From NCBI RefSeq assembly GCF_036327005.1, contig NZ_JAUGZK010000002.1:186001-250000 (forward strand): a stretch of 64,000 nt of DNA. The letters are read 5' to 3'. The stretch is from Alkalimonas mucilaginosa (GTDB lineage: Bacteria; Pseudomonadota; Gammaproteobacteria; Enterobacterales; Alteromonadaceae). The notes under the pieces were generated by a model. The model was not told the origin of the DNA and made no database searches. It saw only the letters and a program-made list of their open reading frames with translations. Of the stretch, positions 25,875 through 34,603 are shown one piece after another. Position numbers and translations under genes: made by a program. Numbering within the stretch: position 1 is the stretch's first letter; the number at the start of each line of letters is the position of its first letter.

Positions 25875-26789
25875 ATGAAGCGGTTACCCAGCATCAAGCA
25901 AATGCAGTATCTGTTAGCATTGCATGAACATCAGCATTTTGGGCGGGCAGCAGAAGCCTGCTTTATTGGTCAGTCAACCTTGAGTGCTGCCATTGCCAAT
26001 ATGGAAGAAACCCTCAATGCGCAACTGCTGGAGCGGGATCACAAAACCTTTATTTTTACCCCCCTGGGTGAAGATATTGTGCGCCAGGCCCGAGGTATCA
26101 TTGAACAATGTGAAGAGCTTAGTTTGTTTGCACAAAGCCAGGGCAAGCCGATGTCTGGCCCATTCCGGCTTGGCTGTATTCCGACCATTGCTCCTTTTGT
26201 GCTGAGCGATATTATGGCTGAGTGCCGCCAGCAATTTCCCGAGTTGCAGTTATTATTGCGGGAAGATACCAGCGATAATTCCTTGCATGCACTGGCCGAA
26301 GGCCGTCTGGATATGGTGCTGTTGGCATTGCCCTACGAAACCGGGGCTTTTCATACCGAAGTACTGGCGCAGGATCCTTTTCAACTGGTGTTGCACCGCG
26401 ATTGGCAAGCGGCAGGTTTCGAACAGGACATCAGCCAATGGCCGGATGAAAGTATTTTTCTCCTCGAGCGGGAGCACTGTTTGACTGGCCATGCCGTCAA
26501 AGCCTGCGAACTGGAAGATAACCGCAAAGTGAACCCGTTTTTTGCCACCAGTCTGCATACGTTAACTCAGATGGTAAATAACAAATTAGGGGTGACCTTT
26601 ATGCCGCAGCTGGCGATCAATGCCGGCTTACTGCAAGGAACTGAACTGGTATGCCAGCGCCCGGCAGTAGGACTGGCCAGCCGTGATATCGGCGTAGCCT
26701 GGCGGGCAACCTCCAGCAAGCTGCATAGTTACCGCTTACTGGCCGAATTAATTCGGCAGGTATTGCAGAAGAAAGTTACGGTTCGTTAG
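25875..26789 (+). CDS. oxyR: LysR-type peroxide sensor OxyR
   Basis: 304 residues. N-terminal winged helix (residues 5-65, HFGRAAEACFIGQSTLSAAI) is typical of LysR regulators. The effector domain has two cysteines, C202 and C211, in EREHCLTGHAVKAC; their spacing of nine equals that of the redox pair C199/C208 of E. coli OxyR, which forms a disulfide on contact with hydrogen peroxide. TSLHTLTQMVNNKLGVTFMPQ is also OxyR-like. GAGGGGAG precedes the ATG. The 3' end overlaps the converging gene by 14 bases. No katG or ahpC gene is in the window. Confidence 0.87.
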   Translation: MKRLPSIKQMQYLLALHEHQHFGRAAEACFIGQSTLSAAIANMEETLNAQLLERDHKTFIFTPLGEDIVRQARGIIEQCEELSLFAQSQGKPMSGPFRLGCIPTIAPFVLSDIMAECRQQFPELQLLLREDTSDNSLHALAEGRLDMVLLALPYETGAFHTEVLAQDPFQLVLHRDWQAAGFEQDISQWPDESIFLLEREHCLTGHAVKACELEDNRKVNPFFATSLHTLTQMVNNKLGVTFMPQLAINAGLLQGTELVCQRPAVGLASRDIGVAWRATSSKLHSYRLLAELIRQVLQKKVTVR

Positions 26790-27561
26790 TGCGGGCTGGC
26801 TTCAGTGCCAGCTCGGGTAAGATAAAGTCCGGGTATTGCAGGTACAGTAGCTCCAGTTGACCGTTGAGGTACAGCTGTTGATACTGCTGATCCCACCAGC
26901 GTTTGAGCTCCAGTCCCCTGGTATTGTCGGCAAAGCCCATAAAAATTGGTTCCCCCTTCAAAAAACGCAGCTCCAGCCCGGCTAAATCCTCTGCACTGAG
27001 CTTGTTTTTTAACTCCGTTTTTTCTACCAGAAAAGCATCCACCCGCCGATTTTTTACCATGCTGACGCCAGTTTGAATGCTGTTTACTTCATAACTGACA
27101 GTGTCGATATTGAGCACCAGATTGTAATTGTAGCCACGCTGAGTAGCCAGTTGCAGCTGACTTAACTGGCTGCTTTCATCCAGTTGCAACTGTCCTGCAA
27201 GATACAGCATGGCTATCTGATCCACATCAAAAGGCCAATCAGACAACAGGACTTGCCTGCTATCGTTACGGCCAACTCCAATCACCATATCCGCTTGTTG
27301 CTGCTCTACCATAGCAACCGCCCTGCTGTAACTGGTGTAGTGAAATGCCAGCTCAGTGTGATGGGGAAAAATAAGCACCAACAAATGCTGGTAAGCCCCC
27401 CGACCATCAGGCTCGGTGAAACCAGCCCAAAGATCAGTGGCGATCAGGATCTTTGCTTGCTGCAAGCCTGGCTCTGGAGCAGCCAGTTCCCCGGCACGAA
27501 GATGGCTAAGGCAACTTAGCAGTAGCAACAGATGCAAGATCAGGCGGAATTGAGTCATCAT
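26776..27561 (-). CDS. Periplasmic solute-binding-protein-like protein
   Basis: 261 residues from the ATG at 27561, five bases after GGAGG (27558 is a second ATG). A signal peptide (LILHLLLLLSCLSHLRAG) is followed by a type-3 bacterial solute-binding fold: ILIATDLWAGFTEPDGRGAYQHLL, later YSRAVAMVEQQQADMVIGVGR and a C-terminal hinge strand. Arg/Asp ligand residues for amino acids are not clear, and no ABC transporter genes adjoin, so it may be a stand-alone sensor-type protein as found in Shewanella and Vibrio. Transported or sensed compound unknown. Confidence 0.72.
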   Translation of the reverse strand: MMTQFRLILHLLLLLSCLSHLRAGELAAPEPGLQQAKILIATDLWAGFTEPDGRGAYQHLLVLIFPHHTELAFHYTSYSRAVAMVEQQQADMVIGVGRNDSRQVLLSDWPFDVDQIAMLYLAGQLQLDESSQLSQLQLATQRGYNYNLVLNIDTVSYEVNSIQTGVSMVKNRRVDAFLVEKTELKNKLSAEDLAGLELRFLKGEPIFMGFADNTRGLELKRWWDQQYQQLYLNGQLELLYLQYPDFILPELALKPARTNEP

Positions 27562-27682
27562 CGGTGCCTCCCTACCCAAGTGTAGACCTTTTCAAGCGAT
27601 ACCGGGGCGGATTTTTCTTGTTCAAAGCACAGGCTGTTATTAGACTAGCCGCCTTAGTTTTCATAGAGGGCCTGGAGGTTCT

Positions 27683-28717
27683 ATGCAGGTATCTGATTTT
27701 CATTTTGAACTGCCGGATGAGCTGATTGCCCGTTATCCGCAGGCCGAGCGCTCTGCCAGCCGTTTGCTGTGTATGGATCGGCAGAACGGCACCTTAACAC
27801 ATCGGGTGTTTCGCGATATCGCTGAACAGTTGAAGCCTGGTGATCTGTTGGTCTTTAACAACACCAAGGTGATTCCGGCCCGGCTGTTTGGCCAAAAAGC
27901 CTCTGGCGGCAAGGTCGAAGTTTTGGTTGAGCGAATTTTGGATGAGCAACGTTTTCTGGCGCATGTCCGGGCCAGTAAATCGCCCAAACCAGGCACTGAA
28001 CTGATTTTGGAAAACGATGCCAAAGTGACCATGGTACAGCGCCAGGGCGAGTTGTTTGAGCTGGAACTACACGGCACTGACAAGGTGCTTACCATGCTAG
28101 AGCGACTGGGCCATATGCCGCTGCCACCCTATATTGATCGGCCTGACAGCGAGGAAGACAAAGCACGCTATCAAACCGTTTATCACCAGAAACCCGGGGC
28201 TGTGGCCGCACCAACCGCCGGTTTGCACTTTGACCAGCCTCTACTGGATACACTGACAGCCAAAGGCGTTGAGTTTGCTTTTATTACCTTGCATGTTGGG
28301 GCCGGTACCTTTCAGCCGGTACGGGTAGAGGATGTCAGCAAGCATCAGATGCATGCAGAGTACATTGAGGTTGAGCAAAGTGTGATTGATGCGGTGCAGG
28401 CCTGCAAAGCACGTGGTAATAAAGTGATCGCGGTAGGGACTACCTCGGTGCGGGCGCTGGAGAGTACGGCGCAGCATGCTTTAAGCCAGCAGCAGCCATT
28501 GGCACCCTTTCAGGGCGATACCCAGATCTTTATTTACCCTGGTTATCAATTTCAGCTGGTGGATGCTCTGATCACCAACTTCCACTTGCCTGAGTCGACC
28601 TTGATTATGCTGGTATCGGCCTTTAGCACACGTGACTATGTGATGCATGCATACCGGATGGCAGTGCAGCAGCAATACCGTTTTTATTCCTATGGCGATG
28701 CCATGTTTATTAGCTAA
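27683..28717 (+). CDS. queA: S-adenosylmethionine:tRNA ribosyltransferase-isomerase
   Basis: 344 residues. It starts MQVSDFHFELPDELIARYPQ, contains VFNNTKVIPARLFG, GAVAAPTAGLHF, FITLHVGAGTFQPV and ALITNFHLPESTLIMLVSAF, all QueA motifs. It moves the ribosyl part of SAM onto 7-aminomethyl-7-deazaguanine in tRNA to form epoxyqueuosine. It is followed by tgt, which acts one step earlier, the normal order in gammaproteobacteria. GGAGG is seven bases before the ATG. Confidence 0.97.
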   Translation: MQVSDFHFELPDELIARYPQAERSASRLLCMDRQNGTLTHRVFRDIAEQLKPGDLLVFNNTKVIPARLFGQKASGGKVEVLVERILDEQRFLAHVRASKSPKPGTELILENDAKVTMVQRQGELFELELHGTDKVLTMLERLGHMPLPPYIDRPDSEEDKARYQTVYHQKPGAVAAPTAGLHFDQPLLDTLTAKGVEFAFITLHVGAGTFQPVRVEDVSKHQMHAEYIEVEQSVIDAVQACKARGNKVIAVGTTSVRALESTAQHALSQQQPLAPFQGDTQIFIYPGYQFQLVDALITNFHLPESTLIMLVSAFSTRDYVMHAYRMAVQQQYRFYSYGDAMFIS

Positions 28718-28818
28718 AACGCGGCCAAGGCAGGATGCCTTGCATCGCATTTTGCTGCCGGACAGGGTATGATAGCGCCGGCAAAGCCGGACTGTTTTTC
28801 CGGTGTACGAGGTAAGCT

Positions 28819-29934
28819 GTGAAATTTGAATTGTTAGCGACTGACGGCAAGGCCCGTCGAGGTCAGATGATGTTTGAGCGGGGCGTGGTCGATACGCCTG
28901 CTTTTATGCCGGTGGGCACCTATGGCACCGTTAAGGGCATGACACCGGAAGAACTGGAACAAACCGGGGCGCAAATTTGTCTTGGTAACACCTTCCACCT
29001 AATGCTTCGCCCTGGTACCGATATTATCAAGCTGCATGGCGACTTGCATGATTTTATGCACTGGCACAAACCCATACTGACGGATTCAGGCGGTTTTCAG
29101 GTATTTAGCCTGGGAGAATTGCGCAAAATTACTGAAGAAGGGGTGCTGTTTCGCTCACCTCTGAATGGCGAGAAAATCATGCTGACACCGGAGCGCTCGA
29201 TGGAAGTGCAACAGGCTCTGGGCTCTGATATTGTGATGATTTTCGACGAATGCACGCCGTATCCAGCCACTGAGCAGCAAGCCAAAAAATCGATGGAATT
29301 GTCGTTGCGCTGGGCAGCCCGCAGTAAAGCAGCCCATGGTGAGAACCCCTCGGCCTTGTTTGGTATCATTCAGGGGGGTATGTACCCCGGGCTGCGTGAT
29401 GTATCTTTGCAAGGGTTGGAAGCCATTGGTTTTGATGGCTACGCCATTGGTGGTTTATCGGTGGGTGAGCCCAAAGAAGACATGATCAACATTTTAAACC
29501 ACACCACCGATCAAATGCCGGCGCACAAGCCGCGTTACTTGATGGGCGTGGGTAAGCCGGAAGATATTGTTGAAGCGGTGCGCCGTGGCATCGATATGTT
29601 CGATTGCGTGATGCCAACCCGCAATGCCCGCAATGGTCATTTGTTTGTTAGTGATGGTGTGGTAAAAATTCGCAATGCCAAGCACAAGGCCGATACGGCG
29701 CCTTTGGATAAAAATTGTGATTGCTACACTTGTAAAAATTATTCCAGAGCCTATCTACATCATCTGGATCGTTGCAATGAAATACAGGGCGCTCGTCTGA
29801 ACACCATCCATAATCTGCATTTTTACCAGAAGTTAATGCAGGGATTGCGTGAAGCCATTGCCACTGGTACTTTGAACCAATTTGTTGCTGACTTCTATGC
29901 CGCCCGAGGTATAGATGTACCAGCGCTTGATTGA
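28819..29934 (+). CDS. tgt: Queuine tRNA-ribosyltransferase (tRNA-guanine transglycosylase)
   Basis: 371 residues from a GTG at 28819 preceded by GAGG. The base-binding segment is TDSGGFQVFSLGELRKI; the nucleophile is D262 in DCVMPTRNARNGH; the zinc site is C300-x-C302-xx-C305 with a later His. It swaps guanine 34 of tRNAs with GUN anticodons for preQ1. The 101-base gap after queA contains TATGAT (28769-28774 region), so a promoter of its own is possible. Confidence 0.97.
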   Translation: MKFELLATDGKARRGQMMFERGVVDTPAFMPVGTYGTVKGMTPEELEQTGAQICLGNTFHLMLRPGTDIIKLHGDLHDFMHWHKPILTDSGGFQVFSLGELRKITEEGVLFRSPLNGEKIMLTPERSMEVQQALGSDIVMIFDECTPYPATEQQAKKSMELSLRWAARSKAAHGENPSALFGIIQGGMYPGLRDVSLQGLEAIGFDGYAIGGLSVGEPKEDMINILNHTTDQMPAHKPRYLMGVGKPEDIVEAVRRGIDMFDCVMPTRNARNGHLFVSDGVVKIRNAKHKADTAPLDKNCDCYTCKNYSRAYLHHLDRCNEIQGARLNTIHNLHFYQKLMQGLREAIATGTLNQFVADFYAARGIDVPALD

Positions 29935-29958
29935 TTACGTTTATTTAAGGGGATAGTT

Positions 29959-30294
29959 ATGAGTCTGTTTATTGCAAATGCACATGCGACAGGTGGCAGT
30001 GCACAAGGTGGCGGTGGTATGGAACTGGTCATCATGTTATTGGCCTTTGGTTTGATTTTTTATTTTTTGATCTACCGGCCACAAGCCAAGCGGGTGAAAG
30101 AACATAAGAATCTGATGGGTGCATTGGGGAAAGGGGACGAGGTGTTGACTCAGGGCGGTCTGGTTGGCCGTATCAGCAAAATCTCCGAAGAAAAAGACTT
30201 TATCGTGCTGGCACTGAATGACAGCACCGAAGTCACGGTACAAAAAGCGTCTGTGTCGGCAGTATTGCCAAAGGGCACCCTGAAATCGCTGTAA
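29959..30294 (+). CDS. yajC: Preprotein translocase accessory subunit YajC
   Basis: 111 residues with one membrane helix (about 20-40, MELVIMLLAFGLIFYFLIYRPQ, the YajC hallmark) followed by a small cytoplasmic beta-domain (KGDEVLTQGGLVGRISKI). It associates with SecDF. It is the first of yajC-secD-secF. The N-terminus is longer than usual, with an AHATGGSAQGGGG stretch. Confidence 0.95.
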   Translation: MSLFIANAHATGGSAQGGGGMELVIMLLAFGLIFYFLIYRPQAKRVKEHKNLMGALGKGDEVLTQGGLVGRISKISEEKDFIVLALNDSTEVTVQKASVSAVLPKGTLKSL

Positions 30295-30327
30295 TCTGAA
30301 CTGCAATCGATGCAAAAGGACAGTTGA

Positions 30328-32175
30328 GTGTTAAATCATAACCCAGTATGGCGTTATCTGTTGGTCGTCTTGGTGCTGTTGGTCGGCACCTTGTATGCCC
30401 TGCCGAACTTATACCCGGAAGATCCCGCCATTCAAGTGAGCGCCACCCGTGGTGGCGAGGTGCAGCAAGGCAGTTTGGTGTTGTTGCAACAGCGTTTTGA
30501 AGAAGAAAATATTGCACTGAAAGATATCGCGTTGCAGGATGGCCAGCTACTGGCTCGCTTCTTCAATACGGAAGATCAATTGCGTGCCCGTGAGCTGGTC
30601 AGTCGCAGTCTTGGCAATAGCTACGTTACTGCACTGAATATGGCACCTACCACGCCAGCCTGGCTTAGAGCCATTGGCGCCAGCCCGATGAATCTGGGTC
30701 TGGATTTACGCGGCGGTGTGCATTTTTTAATGGCCATCGACATGCAGGCGGCCATTGACAAACAGCTGAACGATTTAGCGCAGATTTTCCGTACCGATAT
30801 GCGTGAAGCCCGTATTCGCTTTGGCAATGTTCAGGCCGATACCGATACCGGCACTGTGCTGGTGCAGCTGCGTAATGCTGAGGATTTAGCGGCTGCCCGT
30901 CGTCTGATTAGCCAGGACCGCGATTTGGAAGTGAGCGCTGGCCCTGTGGAATTCAGTCTGCAAGTGCGGATGAGTGACAGTAAAATTGCTGAAATCCGTG
31001 ATTATGCACTGCAACAGAACATCACCATCATCCGCAATCGGGTGAATGAAATTGGGGTAGCCGAGCCGCTGGTACAGCGGCAGGGCGAGCGCATCATCGT
31101 GCAATTGCCTGGTGTGCAGGATACCGCTCGTGCGAAAGAGATCTTGGGGGCTACTGCCACGCTGGAATTCCGGCTGGTGGATGAGAATGTTGACCTGAAT
31201 GATGCATTGGCCGGGCGCATTCCTCCAAGTGCAGAGCTGTACTATGATCGGGATGGTCGTCCGGTTGTGTTGCAACGCCGGATCATGCTCACCGGTGATC
31301 GTATTACCGGCGCTAACTCCAGCTTTGATGAGTACGGCCGGCCGCAGGTCAATATTTCACTGGATGCCCAAGGCGGCAATATGTTCTCCCAGGCCACCCG
31401 TGATGCGATAGGTCGCGGCATGGCGACCGTCTTTATTGAATACAAGCCAACTGAAGAAATTGGCCCGGATGGCAACCCTGTACTGGAAAAAGTAGAGGAA
31501 GTGATCAACGTGGCTACCATTCAGGCGCGACTGGGCCGCAGCTTCCGCATCACCGGTATTGCTAATCCGGGTGAAGCGCACAATCTGGCTTTGCTGTTGC
31601 GGGCTGGTGCTTTGCTGGCACCAACACAAATCATTGAAGAGCGTACCATAGGTCCAAGCCTGGGCCTGGAAAATATTGAACTGGGCCAAACCGCCATTAT
31701 GTTGGGTCTGGCAGCCGTGCTGGTATTTATGGTGCTGTATTACAAAGCCTTCGGCCTGGTTGCCAATGCTGCTTTGGTCGCCAACCTGGTGTTGATCGTT
31801 GGTGTGATGTCGATGATCCCGGGGGCAACGCTAACTCTGCCGGGCATGGCAGGTATTGTGCTTACCGTAGGTATGGCGGTCGATGCCAATGTGTTGATTT
31901 TTGAGCGGATACGCGAAGAATTGCGCGATGGCCGCAGTGTGCAGCAGGCCATTCATCATGGCTACGACAGAGCGCTTTCTACCATCGCCGATGCCAACGT
32001 CACTACCTTGATTGCTGCTTTGATTCTGTTCGGGGTAGGTACCGGCCCAATCAAAGGCTTTGCCGTGACGCTGATGATCGGTATCGTCACCTCGATGTTT
32101 ACCGCCATTGTCGGTACACGTTTGCTGGTCAACATGATCTGGGGCGGACGTCGCCTGCAGAAGTTGCCAATTTAA
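30328..32175 (+). CDS. secD: Protein translocase subunit SecD
   Basis: 615 residues from a GTG at 30328, preceded by AAAGGA. Structure: first membrane helix, large periplasmic domain with LGLDLRGGVHFLMAIDM (D1 motif), P1 head, then five membrane helices with GTVD-type region IVLTVGMAVDANVLIFERIREELRDG (D5/D4 motif that carries the proton path). With SecF it uses proton flow to help pull exported proteins through SecYEG. Confidence 0.96.
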   Translation: MLNHNPVWRYLLVVLVLLVGTLYALPNLYPEDPAIQVSATRGGEVQQGSLVLLQQRFEEENIALKDIALQDGQLLARFFNTEDQLRARELVSRSLGNSYVTALNMAPTTPAWLRAIGASPMNLGLDLRGGVHFLMAIDMQAAIDKQLNDLAQIFRTDMREARIRFGNVQADTDTGTVLVQLRNAEDLAAARRLISQDRDLEVSAGPVEFSLQVRMSDSKIAEIRDYALQQNITIIRNRVNEIGVAEPLVQRQGERIIVQLPGVQDTARAKEILGATATLEFRLVDENVDLNDALAGRIPPSAELYYDRDGRPVVLQRRIMLTGDRITGANSSFDEYGRPQVNISLDAQGGNMFSQATRDAIGRGMATVFIEYKPTEEIGPDGNPVLEKVEEVINVATIQARLGRSFRITGIANPGEAHNLALLLRAGALLAPTQIIEERTIGPSLGLENIELGQTAIMLGLAAVLVFMVLYYKAFGLVANAALVANLVLIVGVMSMIPGATLTLPGMAGIVLTVGMAVDANVLIFERIREELRDGRSVQQAIHHGYDRALSTIADANVTTLIAALILFGVGTGPIKGFAVTLMIGIVTSMFTAIVGTRLLVNMIWGGRRLQKLPI

Positions 32176-32182
32176 GGGGGCC

Positions 32183-33130
32183 ATGATGATCGCAATTAAC
32201 TTTAACAACACCATCAACTTTATGAAGTTGAAAATGCCGGCCCTGATTTTATCCGGTATTTTGATCATTGCTTCACTTGGCATTATGGCCACCAAGGGCA
32301 TGAACTGGGGGCTGGACTTCACCGGTGGTACCGTGATCGAAGTTGGTTACGAGCGAGATGCAGACTTGTCTGCAGTGCGCTCTGTGCTGGCTGAAGCCGG
32401 TTACCCGGACGCAGTGGTACAGTACTTTGGTTCCAGCCGTGAAGTCTTGATCCGCATTGGTCCACGCGATGATATCGAGCAGGTAACGTTGGGCGAGCAG
32501 GTTCTGAGCTTACTGGCCGACAACGAAAGCGGTAGCGTAGATATGCGCCGAATTGAGTTTGTCGGTCCAAGTGTGGGTGCTGAGCTAAAAGAGCAGGGTG
32601 GCCTTGCTACCCTGGCAGCCCTGATTTGCATTCTGATCTATGTCGCTTTTCGCTTTGAGTGGCGCTTTGCGTTAGGTGCCGTGGTTGCTTTGGCACACGA
32701 TGTGATTATTACCCTTGGCCTTTTTGCGTTATTCGGCCTGGAGTTTGACTTGACCGTGCTGGCCGCAGTACTCGCCGTGATTGGCTACTCGCTGAACGAT
32801 ACCATTGTAGTCTGTGATCGGATCCGTGAAGGCTTTCGCCGTATCCGCGACAGCGAGCCGGTCGAGGTGGTGAACGAATCCCTGACCGGAACCATGAGTC
32901 GTACCATCATTACCTCTTTAACGACTATTCTGGTTTTGCTGGTACTGTTTTTCAAAGGCGGTGCCTTGATCCATGGTTTTGCTACCGCCTTGTTATTCGG
33001 CGTGATTATCGGAACTTATTCGTCGGTTTATATTGCCAGCTCCATGTCGTTGTTGCTGGGCATTAGCCGTGAAGATCTGATGCCACCACCGGTAGAAAAA
33101 GAAGGCGAAAATACCGAGCCCTTGCTATAA
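32183..33130 (+). CDS. secF: Protein translocase subunit SecF
   Basis: 315 residues starting eight bases after secD. It has the SecF motifs GLDFTGGTVIEVGYE, VGPSVGAELKEQG, IGYSLNDTIVVCDRIREGFR (the charged D4-type helix), and SLTGTMSRTIITSLTTIL. Six membrane helices are expected with the periplasmic domain between the first two. Partner of SecD. Confidence 0.96.
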   Translation: MMIAINFNNTINFMKLKMPALILSGILIIASLGIMATKGMNWGLDFTGGTVIEVGYERDADLSAVRSVLAEAGYPDAVVQYFGSSREVLIRIGPRDDIEQVTLGEQVLSLLADNESGSVDMRRIEFVGPSVGAELKEQGGLATLAALICILIYVAFRFEWRFALGAVVALAHDVIITLGLFALFGLEFDLTVLAAVLAVIGYSLNDTIVVCDRIREGFRRIRDSEPVEVVNESLTGTMSRTIITSLTTILVLLVLFFKGGALIHGFATALLFGVIIGTYSSVYIASSMSLLLGISREDLMPPPVEKEGENTEPLL

Positions 33131-33148
33131 AAGGCCGAACCTTCCACA

Positions 33149-33175
33149 ATGCCAGTCTTCTGACTGGCATTTTTT
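33149..33175 (+). terminator. Terminator of the sec operon
   Basis: ATGCCAGTC (33149-33157), loop TTCT, GACTGGCAT (33162-33170) and five T. The T run abuts the ribosome-binding region of the next gene. Confidence 0.85.
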
Positions 33176-33187
33176 ATGGAGCTTGTT

Positions 33188-33550
33188 ATGCCGCACTCCC
33201 CAGCTTTTCTCGCATTGGTCAACGCCGCCAAAGCCGTTATCAAGGAAATGGACATTGCGAGCCTGCAACAGCGCACTACCCCCTATGTGTTGATAGACAC
33301 CCGGGAAGATCACGAATGGCAGCAAGGGCATTTGCCTGGGGCCATGCATCTTGGCAAAGGCATTATCGAACGGGATATTGAGCAAACCGTGCAAGATAAG
33401 CAGCAGGTGATTATTTTGTATTGCGGTGGCGGTTACCGCTCGGCATTAGCAGCGCAGGCGCTGCAACAGATGGGGTACCAGCAGGTATTTAGCCTGGCCG
33501 GTGGTTACCGTGCCTGGAAAGAACAAGGGTTGCCTGTTGAGCTACCGTAA
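33188..33550 (+). CDS. Rhodanese-like sulfurtransferase
   Basis: 120 residues from the ATG at 33188, eight bases after GGAG; an ATG at 33176 would lie in the ribosome-binding site itself. A single rhodanese domain with active-site loop C-G-G-G-Y-R-S (LYCGGGYRSALAAQALQQMGY) and VLIDTREDHEWQQGHLPGAMHL at its start. The cysteine can carry a persulfide sulfur. Substrate unknown. Only 57 bases after secF, but a terminator lies between, so it may depend on read-through or a promoter I did not find. Confidence 0.88.
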   Translation: MPHSPAFLALVNAAKAVIKEMDIASLQQRTTPYVLIDTREDHEWQQGHLPGAMHLGKGIIERDIEQTVQDKQQVIILYCGGGYRSALAAQALQQMGYQQVFSLAGGYRAWKEQGLPVELP

Positions 33551-33582
33551 AAAAATGCAGCCGTAAAACAGTGGCCAATAAA

Positions 33583-33603
33583 AAACCCGGCCAGGCCGGG
33601 TTT
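33583..33603. terminator. Bidirectional terminator between the rhodanese gene and suhB
   Basis: AAACCCGGCC and GGCCGGGTTT around one base, in practice a stem with a 5-base loop, with A-rich sequence to the left and TTT to the right; it serves two converging genes. Confidence 0.75.
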
Positions 33604-33618
33604 GATAGCAAACCTTGC

Positions 33619-34422
33619 TTAGCGCATCAAATCTTCGGTCAGGTGTGGCCGCATGGTTTTTAGCATACCCTGCAGCACTTTCGGGCTGGCAGCGACTACA
33701 TTACCACTTTTCAGTTGGTTGTTGCCGCCGGCAAAATCAGTCACCATGCCACCTGCTTCGCGCACAATCAGCTCACCGGCGGCGATGTCCCATGGTTTTA
33801 AACCAATTTCCCAGAAACCGTCTAAACGGCCTGCGGCGACATAGGCCAAATCCAAAGCGGCCGACCCAGCACGGCGCATATCAGCAACCAACGGAAACAG
33901 GCTGTTAAACACGCTGCTGTATACCGGCAGCAATTGCTTTTGCTTAAAGGGGAAGCCAGTACCAAGCATGGCACCTGCCAGCTCAGGCCGGTTGCCAACG
34001 CGGATCCGGCGGCCATTCAGTTGGGCCCCACGGCCACGGGAAGCGGTAAAGAGCTCGTCACGCAGCGGATCGTAGATCACGGCCTGCTCAAGCTTACCCT
34101 GAACTTTTAACGCAATGGAAATCGCTACATGCGGGATGCCGCGGATAAAATTGGAAGTGCCATCGAGTGGGTCGATGATCCATTGGTGATCGCTGTCTGC
34201 CGGTCCCTGCACGCCCAGCTCTTCACCAACCACACTGTGGCCTGGGAAGGATTTGCGCAAGGTTTGCACAATCAGTTGCTCGGCTTCACGGTCGATGTTG
34301 GTGACAAAGTCGTTGCTGGATTTCTCCGTCGATTTGACAATATCCAGTTGCTCACAAGAGCGGGCGATAAGTGTTCCAGCACTGCGGGCAGCACGGATGG
34401 CGATGTTCAACATCGGATGCAT
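33619..34422 (-). CDS. suhB: Inositol-1-monophosphatase family protein SuhB
   Basis: 267 residues, same length as E. coli SuhB. Metal-site motifs: VVGEELG (Glu), WIIDPLDGTSNFIRGIPH (the DPxDGT signature) and GLKPWDIAAGELIVREAGG. It hydrolyses inositol monophosphate and, in E. coli, also acts in rRNA transcription antitermination. Located directly after the secDF-rhodanese block and converging with it. Confidence 0.95.
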   Translation of the reverse strand: MHPMLNIAIRAARSAGTLIARSCEQLDIVKSTEKSSNDFVTNIDREAEQLIVQTLRKSFPGHSVVGEELGVQGPADSDHQWIIDPLDGTSNFIRGIPHVAISIALKVQGKLEQAVIYDPLRDELFTASRGRGAQLNGRRIRVGNRPELAGAMLGTGFPFKQKQLLPVYSSVFNSLFPLVADMRRAGSAALDLAYVAAGRLDGFWEIGLKPWDIAAGELIVREAGGMVTDFAGGNNQLKSGNVVAASPKVLQGMLKTMRPHLTEDLMR

Positions 34423-34568
34423 AGCGATTACCTTATTGGAAAAAGAGCGGTTAAAACTTACACAAAAGTGCGGCCGCTATTGTAGCGACTTAGCTGGTAA
34501 AGTAAAGGGGTTTTCGGCGCGGTTGTAGCTCGTAGCAGGTAATGCTCAACGCTAATGGCTTTAAAAAA

Positions 34569-34597
34569 GCCAGGCTGGCTAAACTAGCCAGCCTGGC
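34569..34597 (-). terminator. Terminator of the large lipoprotein gene
   Basis: A 12-bp perfect stem GCCAGGCTGGCT / AGCCAGCCTGGC with loop AAACT; on the minus strand it is followed by six T. The rest of the 180 bases between suhB and this gene shows nothing I can name. Confidence 0.88.
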
Positions 34598-34603
34598 AGG
34601 CAG